From contig NZ_JACHLE010000005.1 in the NCBI RefSeq assembly GCF_014204415.1, positions 125,145 through 189,144 on the forward strand: a stretch of 64,000 bases of DNA, in the 5' to 3' direction. The notes under the pieces were generated by a model that saw nothing but the letters and a program-made list of their open reading frames with translations, searched no databases and was not told the origin of the DNA. Position 1 is the stretch's first letter, and each line of letters starts with the position of its first letter. The stretch comes from Chryseobacterium defluvii. Its GTDB lineage: Bacteria; Bacteroidota; Bacteroidia; Flavobacteriales; Weeksellaceae. Shown one piece after another: positions 50,216 to 59,556 of the stretch. Both the position numbers and the translations under genes were made by a program.

Positions 50216-53200
50216 GTTGGTAAGGTTCGGTTTGTTCGGTTAAAGGGTTTTCTTCTTCATATCTTGCCAGTTTCGATTTTTCTGCGATCAGTCCGAAGAT
50301 GTAATAGAGCCCGGGAATGATCATCAGCCCGAATAGGGTTCCTATAAGCATTCCGCCGGCAGCAGCAGTCCCTATCGTCCTGTTTCCTATAGCACCCGGC
50401 CCGGTCGCTACCACCAGCGGGATCAATCCTGCGATAAATGCAAATGAGGTCATCAGGATAGGGCGAAAACGGATCGCAGCTCCTTCAATGGCGGCTTTTG
50501 CCACAGGAATTCCTTCTTCTGCCTTCTTCTGAACGGCAAATTCTACGATCAATACGGCATTTTTCCCTAACAGTCCTATGAGCATCACCATTGCTACCTG
50601 TGCATAAATATTGTTTTCAAGCCCTAAGAGTTTCAGGCATAAAAAAGCCCCGAAAATACCCGTGGGTAAGGATAAAATAACGGGTAACGGCAGGATAAAG
50701 CTTTCATATTGTGCAGAAAGGATCAGGTAAACAAATCCCAGACATACCAGGAAAATAAATACGGCTTCATTTCCGCGGCTCACTTCATCTTTGGAAATTC
50801 CCGCCCAGTCTATCCCGAAGCCTCTTGGCAATGTTTTATCCGCTACTTCCTGAATGGCCTTAATAGCCTGCCCGCTGCTGTACCCGGGCGCAGGAGTACC
50901 GCTTACCTCGGAGGAATTATACATATTGTGCCGGGTAATTTCGGATAAGCCGTATACTTTTTCAAGCTTCATAAAATCCGAATAGGGCACCATCTGGTCT
51001 TTGTCATTTTTGACATACAGCTTTAACAAATCGCCCGGTATTGCACGATACTGCGGACCTGCCTGAACGATCACCTTATAAGGCCTGTCGAAACGGATGA
51101 AGCTTGTTTCATAATTTGAGCCTATAAGGGTAGACAGATTGTCCATTGCATTCTCAATCGTTACTCCTTTCTGCTCGGCCAGATCATTATCAACCTTTAA
51201 CATATATTGGGGGAAACTTGCCGAGTAGAATGTAAATGCAGAACCCAGCTCAGGACGTTTCTTAAGCTCTTTTACAAAATCATTGCTTACCTGCTCCATT
51301 TTATGGTAGTCCCCGCTTCCGGCTTTATCCAGCAGACGAAGCTCAAAACCTCCTGCCGCACCATAGCCCGGAATGGAAGGCGGCTGAAAGAATTCGATAT
51401 TGGCTCCGGGAATGTTTTTAGCCTTCTCTTCCAGCTTCTCTATAATCCCGGCAGCGGATTCTTTACGGTCTTCCCAGCTTTTAAGGTTGATGAGACAGGT
51501 TCCTGAGTTTGATCCGGTACCTTCCGTCAGTATTTCGTAACCTGCCAGTGAGGAAACCGACTGTACTCCGTCAATATCTTCCGATTCTCTTAAAAGCTCT
51601 TTCGCAATCTGATTGGTTCTTTCCAGCGTAGATCCCGGCGGGGTCTGGATAATCGCATAGATCATCCCCTGATCTTCACCCGGAATAAACCCTGAAGGAA
51701 GGGAATTGCTTAAAAAGAATGTACATACACAGAATACCAAAAGTAAGGGCAGTGTTATCATTTTTTTGGTTACTGTCCTGTTCAGCAGTTTTTCATATCT
51801 TCCGGCCCCTTTTGTAAACAGGTCATTGAATTTCCCGAGAAACATAGTAACCGGGGTTCTCTTTTTAGCCTTTCCGTGATTGTTTTTTAAGATCAGGGCA
51901 CATAATGCCGGAGTAAGTGTTAATGCTACAATTCCTGAAAGAATAATAGAAGAAGCCATAGTAATGGAAAACTGACGGTAAAAGACTCCGACGGGCCCGG
52001 ACATAAAGGCTATGGGAATGAATACGGAAGCCATCACCAAAGTAATGGCGATAATAGCCCCGCTAATTTCATGCATGGCTTCTTCTGTAGCCTTCAAAGG
52101 TGAAAGATGCTTTTCTTCCATCTTGGCATGGACGGCCTCAATGACCACAATAGCATCATCCACCACTACCCCGATGGCCATGACTAAGGCAAAAAGCGAG
52201 ATCATATTCAGGGTAATCCCGAATGCTGACATCACGGCAAATGTTCCTACTAATGAAACCGGAACCGCCAGAGCCGGAATGAGTGTAGAGCGCCAGTCTC
52301 CCAGGAAAAGAAATACAACGATGGCAACCAGTATGAAGGCCTCGAACAATGTATGCACCACCTTTTCCATGGAAGCATCCAGAAACCGGGAAACATCGTA
52401 GCTGATCTCATAGTGCATTCCTTTCGGAAATGTATTTTTCTCAAGATCAGCCATCAGTGTCTTTACATTTTTGATCACATCGCTGGCATTTGACCCGTAA
52501 GATTGTTTCACGGTAATGGCCGCAGACGGCTTTCCGTTCAATGTAGAATAGATATCATACATTGAGCTTCCGAATTCAATATCTGCCACATCCTTCAGCC
52601 TTACAAATTCACCATCGGATTTAGCTTTCAGAATGATATTTCCGTAATCCTTTTCATTATTGAAACGTCCTGGATATTTCAGAATGTATTCGAAAGACTG
52701 GGAACGTTTTCCGGAACTTTCCCCTGTTTTTCCGGGAGATGCTTCAAGGCTTTGCTGGTTTAACGCTTCCATGACTTCGTCTGCTGAGATATTATACGCT
52801 GTTAATCTGTCCGGTTTCAGCCAGATACGCATGGCGTATTCACGGGTTCCCAAGATATCGGCAAAACCAACTCCGCTCACTCTTCTTAATTCGGACATCA
52901 CGTTGATATCCGCATAATTGAAGAGGAATTTCTGGTCTGCTTTCGGATCGTCACTATACAAATTAATGTACATCAGCATATTAGGTTCTTCACGGGTAAT
53001 TTTTACACCTTCACGAACCACCAACGGAGGCAGCTTATTCACTACGGAAGAAACGCGGTTCTGAACATTTACTGCTGCAACATTAGGATCAGTCCCTAAA
53101 TCAAATATGAGCTGGATGGATGCTTCCCCGTCATTTCCGGCATCGGAGGTCATGTATTTCATACCCGGAATACCATTCAAGCCTCTTTCCAACGGAATAA

Positions 53201-53384
53201 CTACGGATTTGATCAACAACTCGTTATTAGCCCCGGGATATTCTGCAGTAATATTTACTTTGGGAGGGGAAATGGATGGAAACTGTGTTACGGGAAGTTT
53301 GACAAGGGACAATATTCCTAAAAATACAATAATCAGTGAGATGACAATAGACAGAACGGGTCTGCGGATGAATTTCTTAAACAT
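50193..53384 (-). CDS. RND multidrug efflux pump, HAE1/AcrB type
   Basis: 1063 residues, the normal size. Twelve membrane segments; the first opens FIRRPVLSIVISLIIVFLGIL. The proton-relay aspartates of TM4 are in VVDDAIVVIEAV, with the Lys/Arg of TM10 in the LLGKNAVLIVEFAVQ region. Periplasmic porter segments include GVKITREEPNMLMYI. It expels drugs and detergents with proton antiport. Its stop lies inside the outer-membrane factor gene and its start three bases after the adaptor stop. Confidence 0.96.
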   Translation of the reverse strand: MFKKFIRRPVLSIVISLIIVFLGILSLVKLPVTQFPSISPPKVNITAEYPGANNELLIKSVVIPLERGLNGIPGMKYMTSDAGNDGEASIQLIFDLGTDPNVAAVNVQNRVSSVVNKLPPLVVREGVKITREEPNMLMYINLYSDDPKADQKFLFNYADINVMSELRRVSGVGFADILGTREYAMRIWLKPDRLTAYNISADEVMEALNQQSLEASPGKTGESSGKRSQSFEYILKYPGRFNNEKDYGNIILKAKSDGEFVRLKDVADIEFGSSMYDIYSTLNGKPSAAITVKQSYGSNASDVIKNVKTLMADLEKNTFPKGMHYEISYDVSRFLDASMEKVVHTLFEAFILVAIVVFLFLGDWRSTLIPALAVPVSLVGTFAVMSAFGITLNMISLFALVMAIGVVVDDAIVVIEAVHAKMEEKHLSPLKATEEAMHEISGAIIAITLVMASVFIPIAFMSGPVGVFYRQFSITMASSIILSGIVALTLTPALCALILKNNHGKAKKRTPVTMFLGKFNDLFTKGAGRYEKLLNRTVTKKMITLPLLLVFCVCTFFLSNSLPSGFIPGEDQGMIYAIIQTPPGSTLERTNQIAKELLRESEDIDGVQSVSSLAGYEILTEGTGSNSGTCLINLKSWEDRKESAAGIIEKLEEKAKNIPGANIEFFQPPSIPGYGAAGGFELRLLDKAGSGDYHKMEQVSNDFVKELKKRPELGSAFTFYSASFPQYMLKVDNDLAEQKGVTIENAMDNLSTLIGSNYETSFIRFDRPYKVIVQAGPQYRAIPGDLLKLYVKNDKDQMVPYSDFMKLEKVYGLSEITRHNMYNSSEVSGTPAPGYSSGQAIKAIQEVADKTLPRGFGIDWAGISKDEVSRGNEAVFIFLVCLGFVYLILSAQYESFILPLPVILSLPTGIFGAFLCLKLLGLENNIYAQVAMVMLIGLLGKNAVLIVEFAVQKKAEEGIPVAKAAIEGAAIRFRPILMTSFAFIAGLIPLVVATGPGAIGNRTIGTAAAGGMLIGTLFGLMIIPGLYYIFGLIAEKSKLARYEEENPLTEQTEPYQHDGKFED

Positions 53385-53387
53385 AGT

Positions 53388-54473
53388 CTATTCTGCTTTT
53401 AGTTTCAATGATTGAAGGACTTTTTTGGGATCCTGGAATTTCGTCTTCACTTTCTGATCGTCTTTTACCTTCTGGACGCCTTCAAGAAGAATTTTATCAT
53501 TGTCAGAAAGCCCGGAGGCAACTACATAAAGATCGGGAAGCTCATAAGCCACTTTTATATTTTTAGATTTCACAATTCCATTTTTATCTACCACGAAAAC
53601 ATATTTCTGGTCCTGAATCTCATAGGTAGCTTTCTGCGGGATGATGAGAGCGTTTTTAACGGGCAGGGTCATCTGTACTTTACCTGTTTCCCCATTTCTC
53701 AGCAATCCGCCGGCATTGGAAAATTTTGCCCGGAAAGCGATATTCCCGGTTTCATTGTCGAATTCTCCTTCAATGGTCTGGATCTCCCCTTTTTGCGGAA
53801 GAGGCTCCCCATTGGCCATGAGCAGGGTGACCTGGTTGCTTCCCCTGTCATTGACATGGGTCTGATAGTTCAGATATTCCGGTTCTGAAACGTTAAAATA
53901 ACTGTAAACTTCAGTGTTGTCTGATAAGGACGTCAGCAGATCTCCTTCATCCACCAGGCTTCCCAGCTTCAGGGGAATTCTGTTGATCACTCCTGAAAAC
54001 GGGGCCTTGATATCTGTAAATGACAGATGGATCTGTGCCAGCTTCATCTCTGCATTGGCTGCATCAAGTTTAGCCCTGGCCATTGCTCTTTCGTTGTTAG
54101 AAACAATATTGTTGCCGGCTAATGTACTGGCGTTTTTCAATTCTATGGAGGCCTGCTCCACTTCTGCTTTTGCTTTCATCACTTCTGCCTGGTACAACTG
54201 GGGCATGATCCGGAACAGGGTCTGCCCGGCATGAACATATTGGCCTTCATCCACATAGATCTTTTCCAGGAAGCCTTTTTCCTGAGCCCTGACCTCAATA
54301 TTTTTTACAGACCGGATCTGGGCAACGTATTCTTTATTGATGACCGTGTCCTTCTTCAATGGTACGGTAACCGGATAAATACCTTCTTCTTCTTTTTCCT
54401 GTTTTTTAGTATTACAGCTAAGACATAGCATGAGGGCACTGAACGCAATGCCGGAAACAACTCTTTTCATCAT
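53388..54473 (-). CDS. RND efflux periplasmic adaptor (MFP, AcrA/MexA type)
   Basis: 361 residues, lipoprotein with C20 (LMLCLSCNTKK). Barrel-sandwich lipoyl halves with NIEVRAQEKGFLEKIYVDEGQYVHAGQTLFRI and APFSGVINRIPLKLGSLVDEGD; alpha hairpin QAEVMKAKAEVEQASIELKN. First gene of the three-gene pump operon on the minus strand. The regulatory dyad lies about 90-115 bases upstream of its start. Confidence 0.94.
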   Translation of the reverse strand: MMKRVVSGIAFSALMLCLSCNTKKQEKEEEGIYPVTVPLKKDTVINKEYVAQIRSVKNIEVRAQEKGFLEKIYVDEGQYVHAGQTLFRIMPQLYQAEVMKAKAEVEQASIELKNASTLAGNNIVSNNERAMARAKLDAANAEMKLAQIHLSFTDIKAPFSGVINRIPLKLGSLVDEGDLLTSLSDNTEVYSYFNVSEPEYLNYQTHVNDRGSNQVTLLMANGEPLPQKGEIQTIEGEFDNETGNIAFRAKFSNAGGLLRNGETGKVQMTLPVKNALIIPQKATYEIQDQKYVFVVDKNGIVKSKNIKVAYELPDLYVVASGLSDNDKILLEGVQKVKDDQKVKTKFQDPKKVLQSLKLKAE

Positions 54474-54562
54474 AATTCCAGAGTATATAATTCGTTAATG
54501 TTTAATAGATAAATAATAGCGGGGGATTACGCTGCAATCACTTAAATGCACAACGTAATATA

Positions 54563-54587
54563 TTTCTGTTCGTGGTTCGTACAGAAA
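54563..54587. promoter_or_regulatory. Palindrome upstream of the RND operon, candidate operator
   Basis: A 25-base dyad reading TTTCTGT-N-CG-N5-CG-N-ACAGAAA, symmetric about 54575. It lies 90 bases upstream of the adaptor ATG and only 23 bases past the stop codon of the small membrane protein. Symmetry of this length and near-exactness is typical of a TetR/AcrR or MarR-type dimer site. No consensus -7 element is visible nearby, so its exact role is open. Confidence 0.55.
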
Positions 54588-54609
54588 AATAATTTAAAAA
54601 AAGAAAATT

Positions 54610-54999
54610 CTAAATCCTAATGGATCGTATAAGAATGAATTTTTTTATCGTAGAAAAACGGGAAAGAAAGTCATATACAGCCGGTTTGAGCCGCTTAGTG
54701 CTACGTAAACCGAAAATATAGACCATACTGAACACTCCCGCCAGCACAACTATTGCCTGCAGAGTATCTGACAGCTGAAAATCATCTTCATTGAGCTCCA
54801 GGGAATAATTTCCAAGATCATCTGCGGATTGTTGAGCAGAAAGCTTTTCGTAGATCTGATTCAGGCGGTTAGCTTTTTTTGGAGGGTGATGAGAAATATT
54901 CCCTGAATCAATATTCTGGAGGGTTTTGACATTCATTCTGCTTTCCACCACAAATAGCAGAAACAGACCTGTCAGAAAATATACTATAAAATTTCTCAT
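54610..54999 (-). CDS. Small membrane-associated protein next to the RND operon
   Basis: 129 residues from the ATG at 54999; the upstream TTG at 55011 overlaps the -7 element and is not preferred. N-terminal hydrophobic segment (NFIVYFLTGLFLLFVV), a polar middle rich in Ser/Asn/Glu (SGNISHHPPKKANRL, QSADDLGNYSLELNED), and a second hydrophobic stretch (LQAIVVLAGVFSMVYIFGL), with a basic tail. Located between an AraC-type gene and the pump operon on the same strand. No family recognised. Confidence 0.6.
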   Translation of the reverse strand: MRNFIVYFLTGLFLLFVVESRMNVKTLQNIDSGNISHHPPKKANRLNQIYEKLSAQQSADDLGNYSLELNEDDFQLSDTLQAIVVLAGVFSMVYIFGLRSTKRLKPAVYDFLSRFSTIKKFILIRSIRI

Positions 55000-55008
55000 T
55001 TGAAGATG

Positions 55009-55016
55009 CAAATCTA
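55009..55016 (-). promoter_or_regulatory. Bacteroidota -7 element (TAGATTTG)
   Basis: Minus-strand TAGATTTG matches TAnnTTTG, 9 bases before the ATG at 54999. Confidence 0.45.
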
Positions 55017-55103
55017 CATCTGTATCTGGATAGTTGAATGCAGATTAACAAAGTTTAACTTTCCTTTAAATAAGCTGAATAAGCATGGTTAAACAAAATG
55101 TGG

Positions 55104-56090
55104 CTATTTTTTAAGGATCTTTTCTATATATTCCGATGGCGTGATTCCTTCAATCTGTTTAAAAACCCTGTTAAAAGTAGACTGGTTTGAAAATCCGGAA
55201 GCTGTATAAATATACATCAGTGTAATTCTATTGAGGTCGTTTTCCTGAATGAGTTTTTTCACATTATTCACCCGGCAGGTATTGAGATAATGGTTGAAAT
55301 TGGTATAACCGTTCAACTTAATTGCCTTGGAAATATAAACATTGTTGGTATTGAGTAATGAGGCCAGCTTAGAAATAGTGAAATCTGTTTGTTTGAAATA
55401 ATCATTTTCTACGATCGGCTGTATTTTTTCAAATAAGGAATGATATTTCTCAATGGCTTCTGCAGGATCATTTTCAGGAATAACCGGGGATTGGCTGTCC
55501 CGTTCGGAAATTCCTTTTTTTCTTATAAATTTCTGCTCCAATTCTATCTTTCCTATTTTATCCTTGTAATACAGTAATAGGGAAAATACTATGATATTGG
55601 CTACAAATACAAATGTATCTGAAATCCTGAGCTGGTTTTTATCCTTAAAAGTAAAATAATTGAAATTGTAAACACTCGTTAAAAGATTCACCGCTACAAT
55701 CAAAGCCACTACATACAACGTATAAAAGTAAACGTACTTTTTCTCAAGAAAGATATAAGCGCCCAAAGGTACCGGCAACAGCCACATACTGCTTGAAATG
55801 GAATACTGCCATAAATTGAGCATAATAAATGAGGCAAAAACCGGAGCTGACATCAAATGCAGGTGAACAACTTTTTTGATATCATAAGATTTATATAGCA
55901 GCAGCCATGTATAAGAAAGGGTGCAAAAATAAATAAAGGTATAGTAAGCAAATAGTTTATCCTGTATGATAAAGTAAAAGATAAGACTGTATAACCCCAA
56001 TATTATTAACATTAAGTATACATACCTGGCTACAAGTTTTCTCTTCAGCAAGTCCACAGACTTTTCCAACATTTCTCCTTCACTGATCAT
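55104..56090 (-). CDS. AraC-family regulator with N-terminal membrane domain
   Basis: 328 residues. About six membrane segments occupy residues 15-185 (YVYLMLIILGLYSLIFYFII, then YTFIYFCTLSYTWLLLY and others), followed by a linker and the AraC DNA-binding domain (HTH_18) in residues about 220-328 (FTISKLASLLNTNNVYISKAIKLNGYTNFNHYLNTCR, then TASGFSNQSTFNRVFKQIEGITPSEY). Membrane-bound AraC regulators occur widely in Bacteroidota. The gene precedes the small membrane protein and the pump operon, so it could control them. Confidence 0.9.
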   Translation of the reverse strand: MISEGEMLEKSVDLLKRKLVARYVYLMLIILGLYSLIFYFIIQDKLFAYYTFIYFCTLSYTWLLLYKSYDIKKVVHLHLMSAPVFASFIMLNLWQYSISSSMWLLPVPLGAYIFLEKKYVYFYTLYVVALIVAVNLLTSVYNFNYFTFKDKNQLRISDTFVFVANIIVFSLLLYYKDKIGKIELEQKFIRKKGISERDSQSPVIPENDPAEAIEKYHSLFEKIQPIVENDYFKQTDFTISKLASLLNTNNVYISKAIKLNGYTNFNHYLNTCRVNNVKKLIQENDLNRITLMYIYTASGFSNQSTFNRVFKQIEGITPSEYIEKILKK

Positions 56091-56135
56091 TTGATAGTGT
56101 TTTTTTTAAAATGATTTACGTATATCTCTGATTTA

Positions 56136-56143
56136 CAAAGGTA
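56136..56143 (-). promoter_or_regulatory. Bacteroidota -7 element (TACCTTTG) for the AraC gene
   Basis: Minus-strand TACCTTTG matches TAnnTTTG, 45 bases before the ATG at 56090. Confidence 0.45.
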
Positions 56144-56517
56144 TGAAAAATATTAAGTGAAATATGGAATTTGGGTTCTGATAAACTTTTTTGATTGGTT
56201 TCTCCAACTAATTTTGTAACACAAATCAAACATACAAATTATAAACAGATCATTATTAACGACATAGTATCAATTTTTAAATTTTCCATTTACATTAAAA
56301 ACACAATATGATGAATTATTTTAGCTACTATTTTTACCGGATTTTTCCCCTAAGTCAATCCGAAATTATAAAAATTCCGTAAGTTTTTTCTTACAAATCT
56401 CAAAAAAATCATAAAACACAAAACCATATATCATTATTTCTTAAAGGATGTATTGCCCAGCTATAGAAAACCATAGCCTGATCAGCATTGTCCAAAAAAT
56501 TATCAAACATTTTAGTT
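56144..56517. other. AT-rich leader region before the first secreted paralogue
   Basis: No credible long frame. On the plus strand, TAATTTTG at 56209-56216 matches the -7 consensus with TTG 15 bases upstream, giving a long leader of about 295 bases before the ATG at 56518. A 24-codon frame starts at 56308 (MMNYFSYYF...), likely chance. A long 5' leader may be regulatory. Confidence 0.45.
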
Positions 56518-57507
56518 ATGAAAAATAAGTTATTTCTAATGGGATTTTTATTTATTTCAATTTTCCCATTTGCACAAGTAGGTATAAATACCTCTAATCC
56601 GCAAAATACATTCCATGTAGACGGATCAAAAGATAATCCTACTACGGGGACTCCTTCTACAGCACAACAAGCCAATGATTTCATTGTGACTTCCAACGGA
56701 AGTACCGGAATAGGAACCACATCTCCCGATGCTTCTGCTATCCTGGATGTAAAATCGACTAACAAAGGGATCTTAGGCCCAAGGATCAGTTTATCCTCCA
56801 ATACCATGCAATTGGGCAGCAGCCCGAATGCAACAGGGCTATTAATTTATAATACCGGACCGGCTCTTCCTTCAGGTTATTATTTCTGGAATGGCTCGGA
56901 ATGGAGGGTATTCAATACATCATCCGGAGGGAATCAATCTTCGGCCAACATTGAAAGTATTGCCGTAATGGGGCCCTTAACATCTACAGCTGATAACGGA
57001 AGAGCTGGATATGCTATTTCTATCACTACTCCTGACGGTAAATTTTCGGTACGATGCTTTATTCCCACCGGCAGCGCGTTTGCAGATGTAAACCTCCAGA
57101 TCAGAAATAACAGCACTTCCGTCGTAGAAATAATTTCCAACGGGCATTACCTTTGGAGCGGAGCAGGCGGATATATGCAAAATCAACTGAGGCTGCCTGC
57201 CGGTGCATGGGCAGGGGATAATGCCGCTTCCAGCGCTGCACTTATTGATGCAACAACAGGAGCAAGAATACAGACTGCTTCAACCAATCCTTACTGGGCC
57301 GATCCCGGAGTGTATGCCGGAGGAATGCCGGAACAAAGAATTTATGCCTGGACAACTAATGATGGAAACGATAAAGTGTTCTATAAGATGTATTTCATGA
57401 TGGGGTCTTCAACTCCCGGCAATGCAGGAAATACCACTAATTGTCCTGCCGGAACATGTAATACAACAAAAGCATTTTTCACAATAGATCAGATCAAAGC
57501 ATTGTAA
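56518..57507 (+). CDS. Exported protein, tandem paralogue 1
   Basis: 329 residues with a signal peptide ([19 protein letters not shown]). The N-terminal part [16 protein letters not shown], then [37 protein letters not shown], is the collagen/tail-fibre-like repeat seen in flavobacterial surface proteins; the rest (about residues 145-329) is a beta-rich domain with [20 protein letters not shown] and [13 protein letters not shown]. No type IX sorting domain is seen at the C-terminus. A nearly identical gene follows at 57941. The ATG at 56488 adds ten residues without a signal, so 56518 is chosen. A G9/C9 hairpin follows. Confidence 0.82.
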   Translation: MKNKLFLMGFLFISIFPFAQVGINTSNPQNTFHVDGSKDNPTTGTPSTAQQANDFIVTSNGSTGIGTTSPDASAILDVKSTNKGILGPRISLSSNTMQLGSSPNATGLLIYNTGPALPSGYYFWNGSEWRVFNTSSGGNQSSANIESIAVMGPLTSTADNGRAGYAISITTPDGKFSVRCFIPTGSAFADVNLQIRNNSTSVVEIISNGHYLWSGAGGYMQNQLRLPAGAWAGDNAASSAALIDATTGARIQTASTNPYWADPGVYAGGMPEQRIYAWTTNDGNDKVFYKMYFMMGSSTPGNAGNTTNCPAGTCNTTKAFFTIDQIKAL

Positions 57508-57529
57508 AATTTATTTACAAATACAATTT

Positions 57530-57560
57530 AAGGGGGGGGGATTTTGCCCCCCCCCTTTAT
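57530..57560 (+). terminator. Homopolymeric G9/C9 hairpin terminator
   Basis: Nine G (57532-57540) and nine C (57547-57555) are separated by ATTTTG; flanking AA and TT extend the stem and TTT follows. It lies 24 bases past the stop of the first secreted paralogue. Confidence 0.75.
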
Positions 57561-57940
57561 GCATTTATAATAAAGGGCTAAAAATTACAAAAAATTAATA
57601 CGAAATAAACATTTATTTTCGTATATTTATAAAAATTTAATATACATATATAAATAAAACAATAAAATACATATAAAAAAATTAAATATAAAACATATTT
57701 AATACTCTTCTAAGTGAAATAAATAACACAAATGCAGTCTTAGTAAATATTTAAGTATTAAACAAAATAATTGATCTGATGTATTACTACAATATTTATC
57801 AATTAACCTTTTGTTTGCAAACTATTTCTGAATTAAATTCAGATATCAAACGTAGATATAAAATACTATCAGAATATAAATCTTTAAAATCACGGGTTTT
57901 ATTTTGATCACAACCAAAACAACTATGAAATATCTTAATC
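57561..57940. other. Very AT-rich spacer between the tandem paralogues
   Basis: No gene. A/T-only stretches (57590-57760) make up most of it. I see no clear -7 element; TATTTTG near 57900 lacks one base of the consensus. It may include the leader of the second paralogue. Confidence 0.5.
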
Positions 57941-58942
57941 ATGAAAAACAGACTATTTTTGACAGGTTCCCTTATTATTTCTATGCTCTCATATGGCCAA
58001 GTAGGCATTAATACCGTTAATCCTCAAAACACCTTCCATATAGACGGTGCAAAAGACAATGCTACAGCAGGGGCTCCTTCTACAGTACAGCAGGCTAACG
58101 ATTTCATTGTGACTTCCAACGGAAGTACAGGTATAGGCACAACCATCCCCAATGCTTCCGCCATACTGGATGTAAATGCTACCGACAAAGGAATATTGGG
58201 CCCAAGAATCGCTTTAACTTCTGCCACCATGCTATTAAGCTCAAATCCCAATGCCACCGGACTGCTCATCTATAACACGGGCCCGGCACTGCCTGCGGGA
58301 TATTATTTCTGGAATGGTACCGAATGGAGAGTATTTAATACAGCTTCTTCCGGCGGCGGCGGAAGCAATGGCCCGATTGCAAGTATTGAAAGCATTGCCG
58401 TAATGGGGCCTCTAACGTCTACATCCGATAATGGAAGAGCTGGATACGCCATCGCAATCACTACTCCTGACGGCAAATTTTCGGTGCGATGCTTTATTCC
58501 TAGCGGTACTGCATTTGCAGATGTAAACCTCCAGATCAGAAACAACAGCGCCTCTATCGTAGAGATAATTTCTAACGGCCATTATCTTTGGAGTGGTGCC
58601 GGCGGATATATGCAAAATCAGCTGAGGTTACCCGTAAGCGCATGGGCCGGGGATAATGCGACTTCCAGCTCCGGGCTGGTAGATGCAACAACAGGTGCCA
58701 GGATACAAACCGCTTCAACCAATCCTTATTGGGCAGATCCGGGAGTGTATGCCGGAGGAATGCCGGAACAAAGAATTTATGCATGGACCACCAACAGCGG
58801 AAGTGATAAGGTGTTTTACAAAATGTACTTCATGATGGGATCTTCAACGCCCACCGATGTAGGAAACGCCACCAATTGCCCTGCAGGAACATGTGGTACA
58901 ACAAAAGCATTCTTCACGATAGATCAGATTACCGCACCCTAA
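57941..58942 (+). CDS. Exported protein, tandem paralogue 2
   Basis: 333 residues with a signal peptide ([19 protein letters not shown]). Organised exactly as the gene at 56518, with [16 protein letters not shown] and the conserved C-terminal beta domain. The C-terminal half is nearly identical to the first copy, including long shared runs such as [20 protein letters not shown]. Differences concentrate in the signal peptide and the linker (a Gly-rich SSGGGGS insertion here). It looks like a tandem duplication, with possible gene conversion in the C-terminal half. Secretion route unknown beyond Sec. Confidence 0.82.
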   Translation: MKNRLFLTGSLIISMLSYGQVGINTVNPQNTFHIDGAKDNATAGAPSTVQQANDFIVTSNGSTGIGTTIPNASAILDVNATDKGILGPRIALTSATMLLSSNPNATGLLIYNTGPALPAGYYFWNGTEWRVFNTASSGGGGSNGPIASIESIAVMGPLTSTSDNGRAGYAIAITTPDGKFSVRCFIPSGTAFADVNLQIRNNSASIVEIISNGHYLWSGAGGYMQNQLRLPVSAWAGDNATSSSGLVDATTGARIQTASTNPYWADPGVYAGGMPEQRIYAWTTNSGSDKVFYKMYFMMGSSTPTDVGNATNCPAGTCGTTKAFFTIDQITAP

Positions 58943-58970
58943 TACTGACTGAAGATGATACAAAACCAAT

Positions 58971-58998
58971 AAAGGGAGTTTTTTGACTCCCTTTTTTC
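58971..58998 (+). terminator. Terminator after the second paralogue
   Basis: AAAGGGAGT (58971-58979) pairs with ACTCCCTTT (58986-58994), then TTTT. Confidence 0.8.
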
Positions 58999-59127
58999 GT
59001 AGCAACACACCCGGAAAATATTTATATTTTAAATTAATTTATGTAAAATTAACAGATAAAACTCAAAAATATTTGTAATTTTATAAAATATTAACACCAT
59101 TCATGACACACCTAATCACTTATTACC

Positions 59128-59523
59128 ATGAAAAAATTATTACAAACAATGATGATCAGCCTGGCTGTACTTTCTGTAGCAGCGTGTAAACACTCTGTAA
59201 AGGAATCAGAAGCTATCTCAGAAAGCCCTCCTGCCATATCTGCGAATAAAATAGTCAAAAAGGTCTACACCGACAATTTTGGGGACCAAATGGAAGTTAC
59301 CGTTAATGAAACCCGGAATACGGTAGCCATACGCCTGAACGGTAAATCCTATGAATTGAAAAAGAATGAAGACCTGCCGGAATATACAGCTTCCAGTCCT
59401 GAATATCAGTATTCTGATATCAGAGGAAATATCACTTTTTTGAAAAAAAATGTCGATATGGTTCTATTTCACTCCAAAAGTAACGGAAAAGAGAAAGCTG
59501 CCGCCAAGATGGCATCTTACTAA
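59128..59523 (+). CDS. Lipoprotein, possibly MliC-like
   Basis: 131 residues, lipoprotein signal with C20 (SVAACKHS). After a linker, the domain KVYTDNFGDQMEVTVNETRNTVAIRLNGKSYELKKN ... EYQYSDIRGNITFLKKNVDMVLF has the strand order of the MliC lysozyme-inhibitor fold (a short barrel with a final W/F-rich strand), and MliC and META domains are often neighbours or fused in other bacteria. The identity is weak: the usual cysteine pair is not present. The following gene, 33 bases later, is a META lipoprotein. Confidence 0.6.
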   Translation: MKKLLQTMMISLAVLSVAACKHSVKESEAISESPPAISANKIVKKVYTDNFGDQMEVTVNETRNTVAIRLNGKSYELKKNEDLPEYTASSPEYQYSDIRGNITFLKKNVDMVLFHSKSNGKEKAAAKMASY

Positions 59524-59556
59524 CCATTCTTTTCAGTATTCTTAAAATAAATAACT

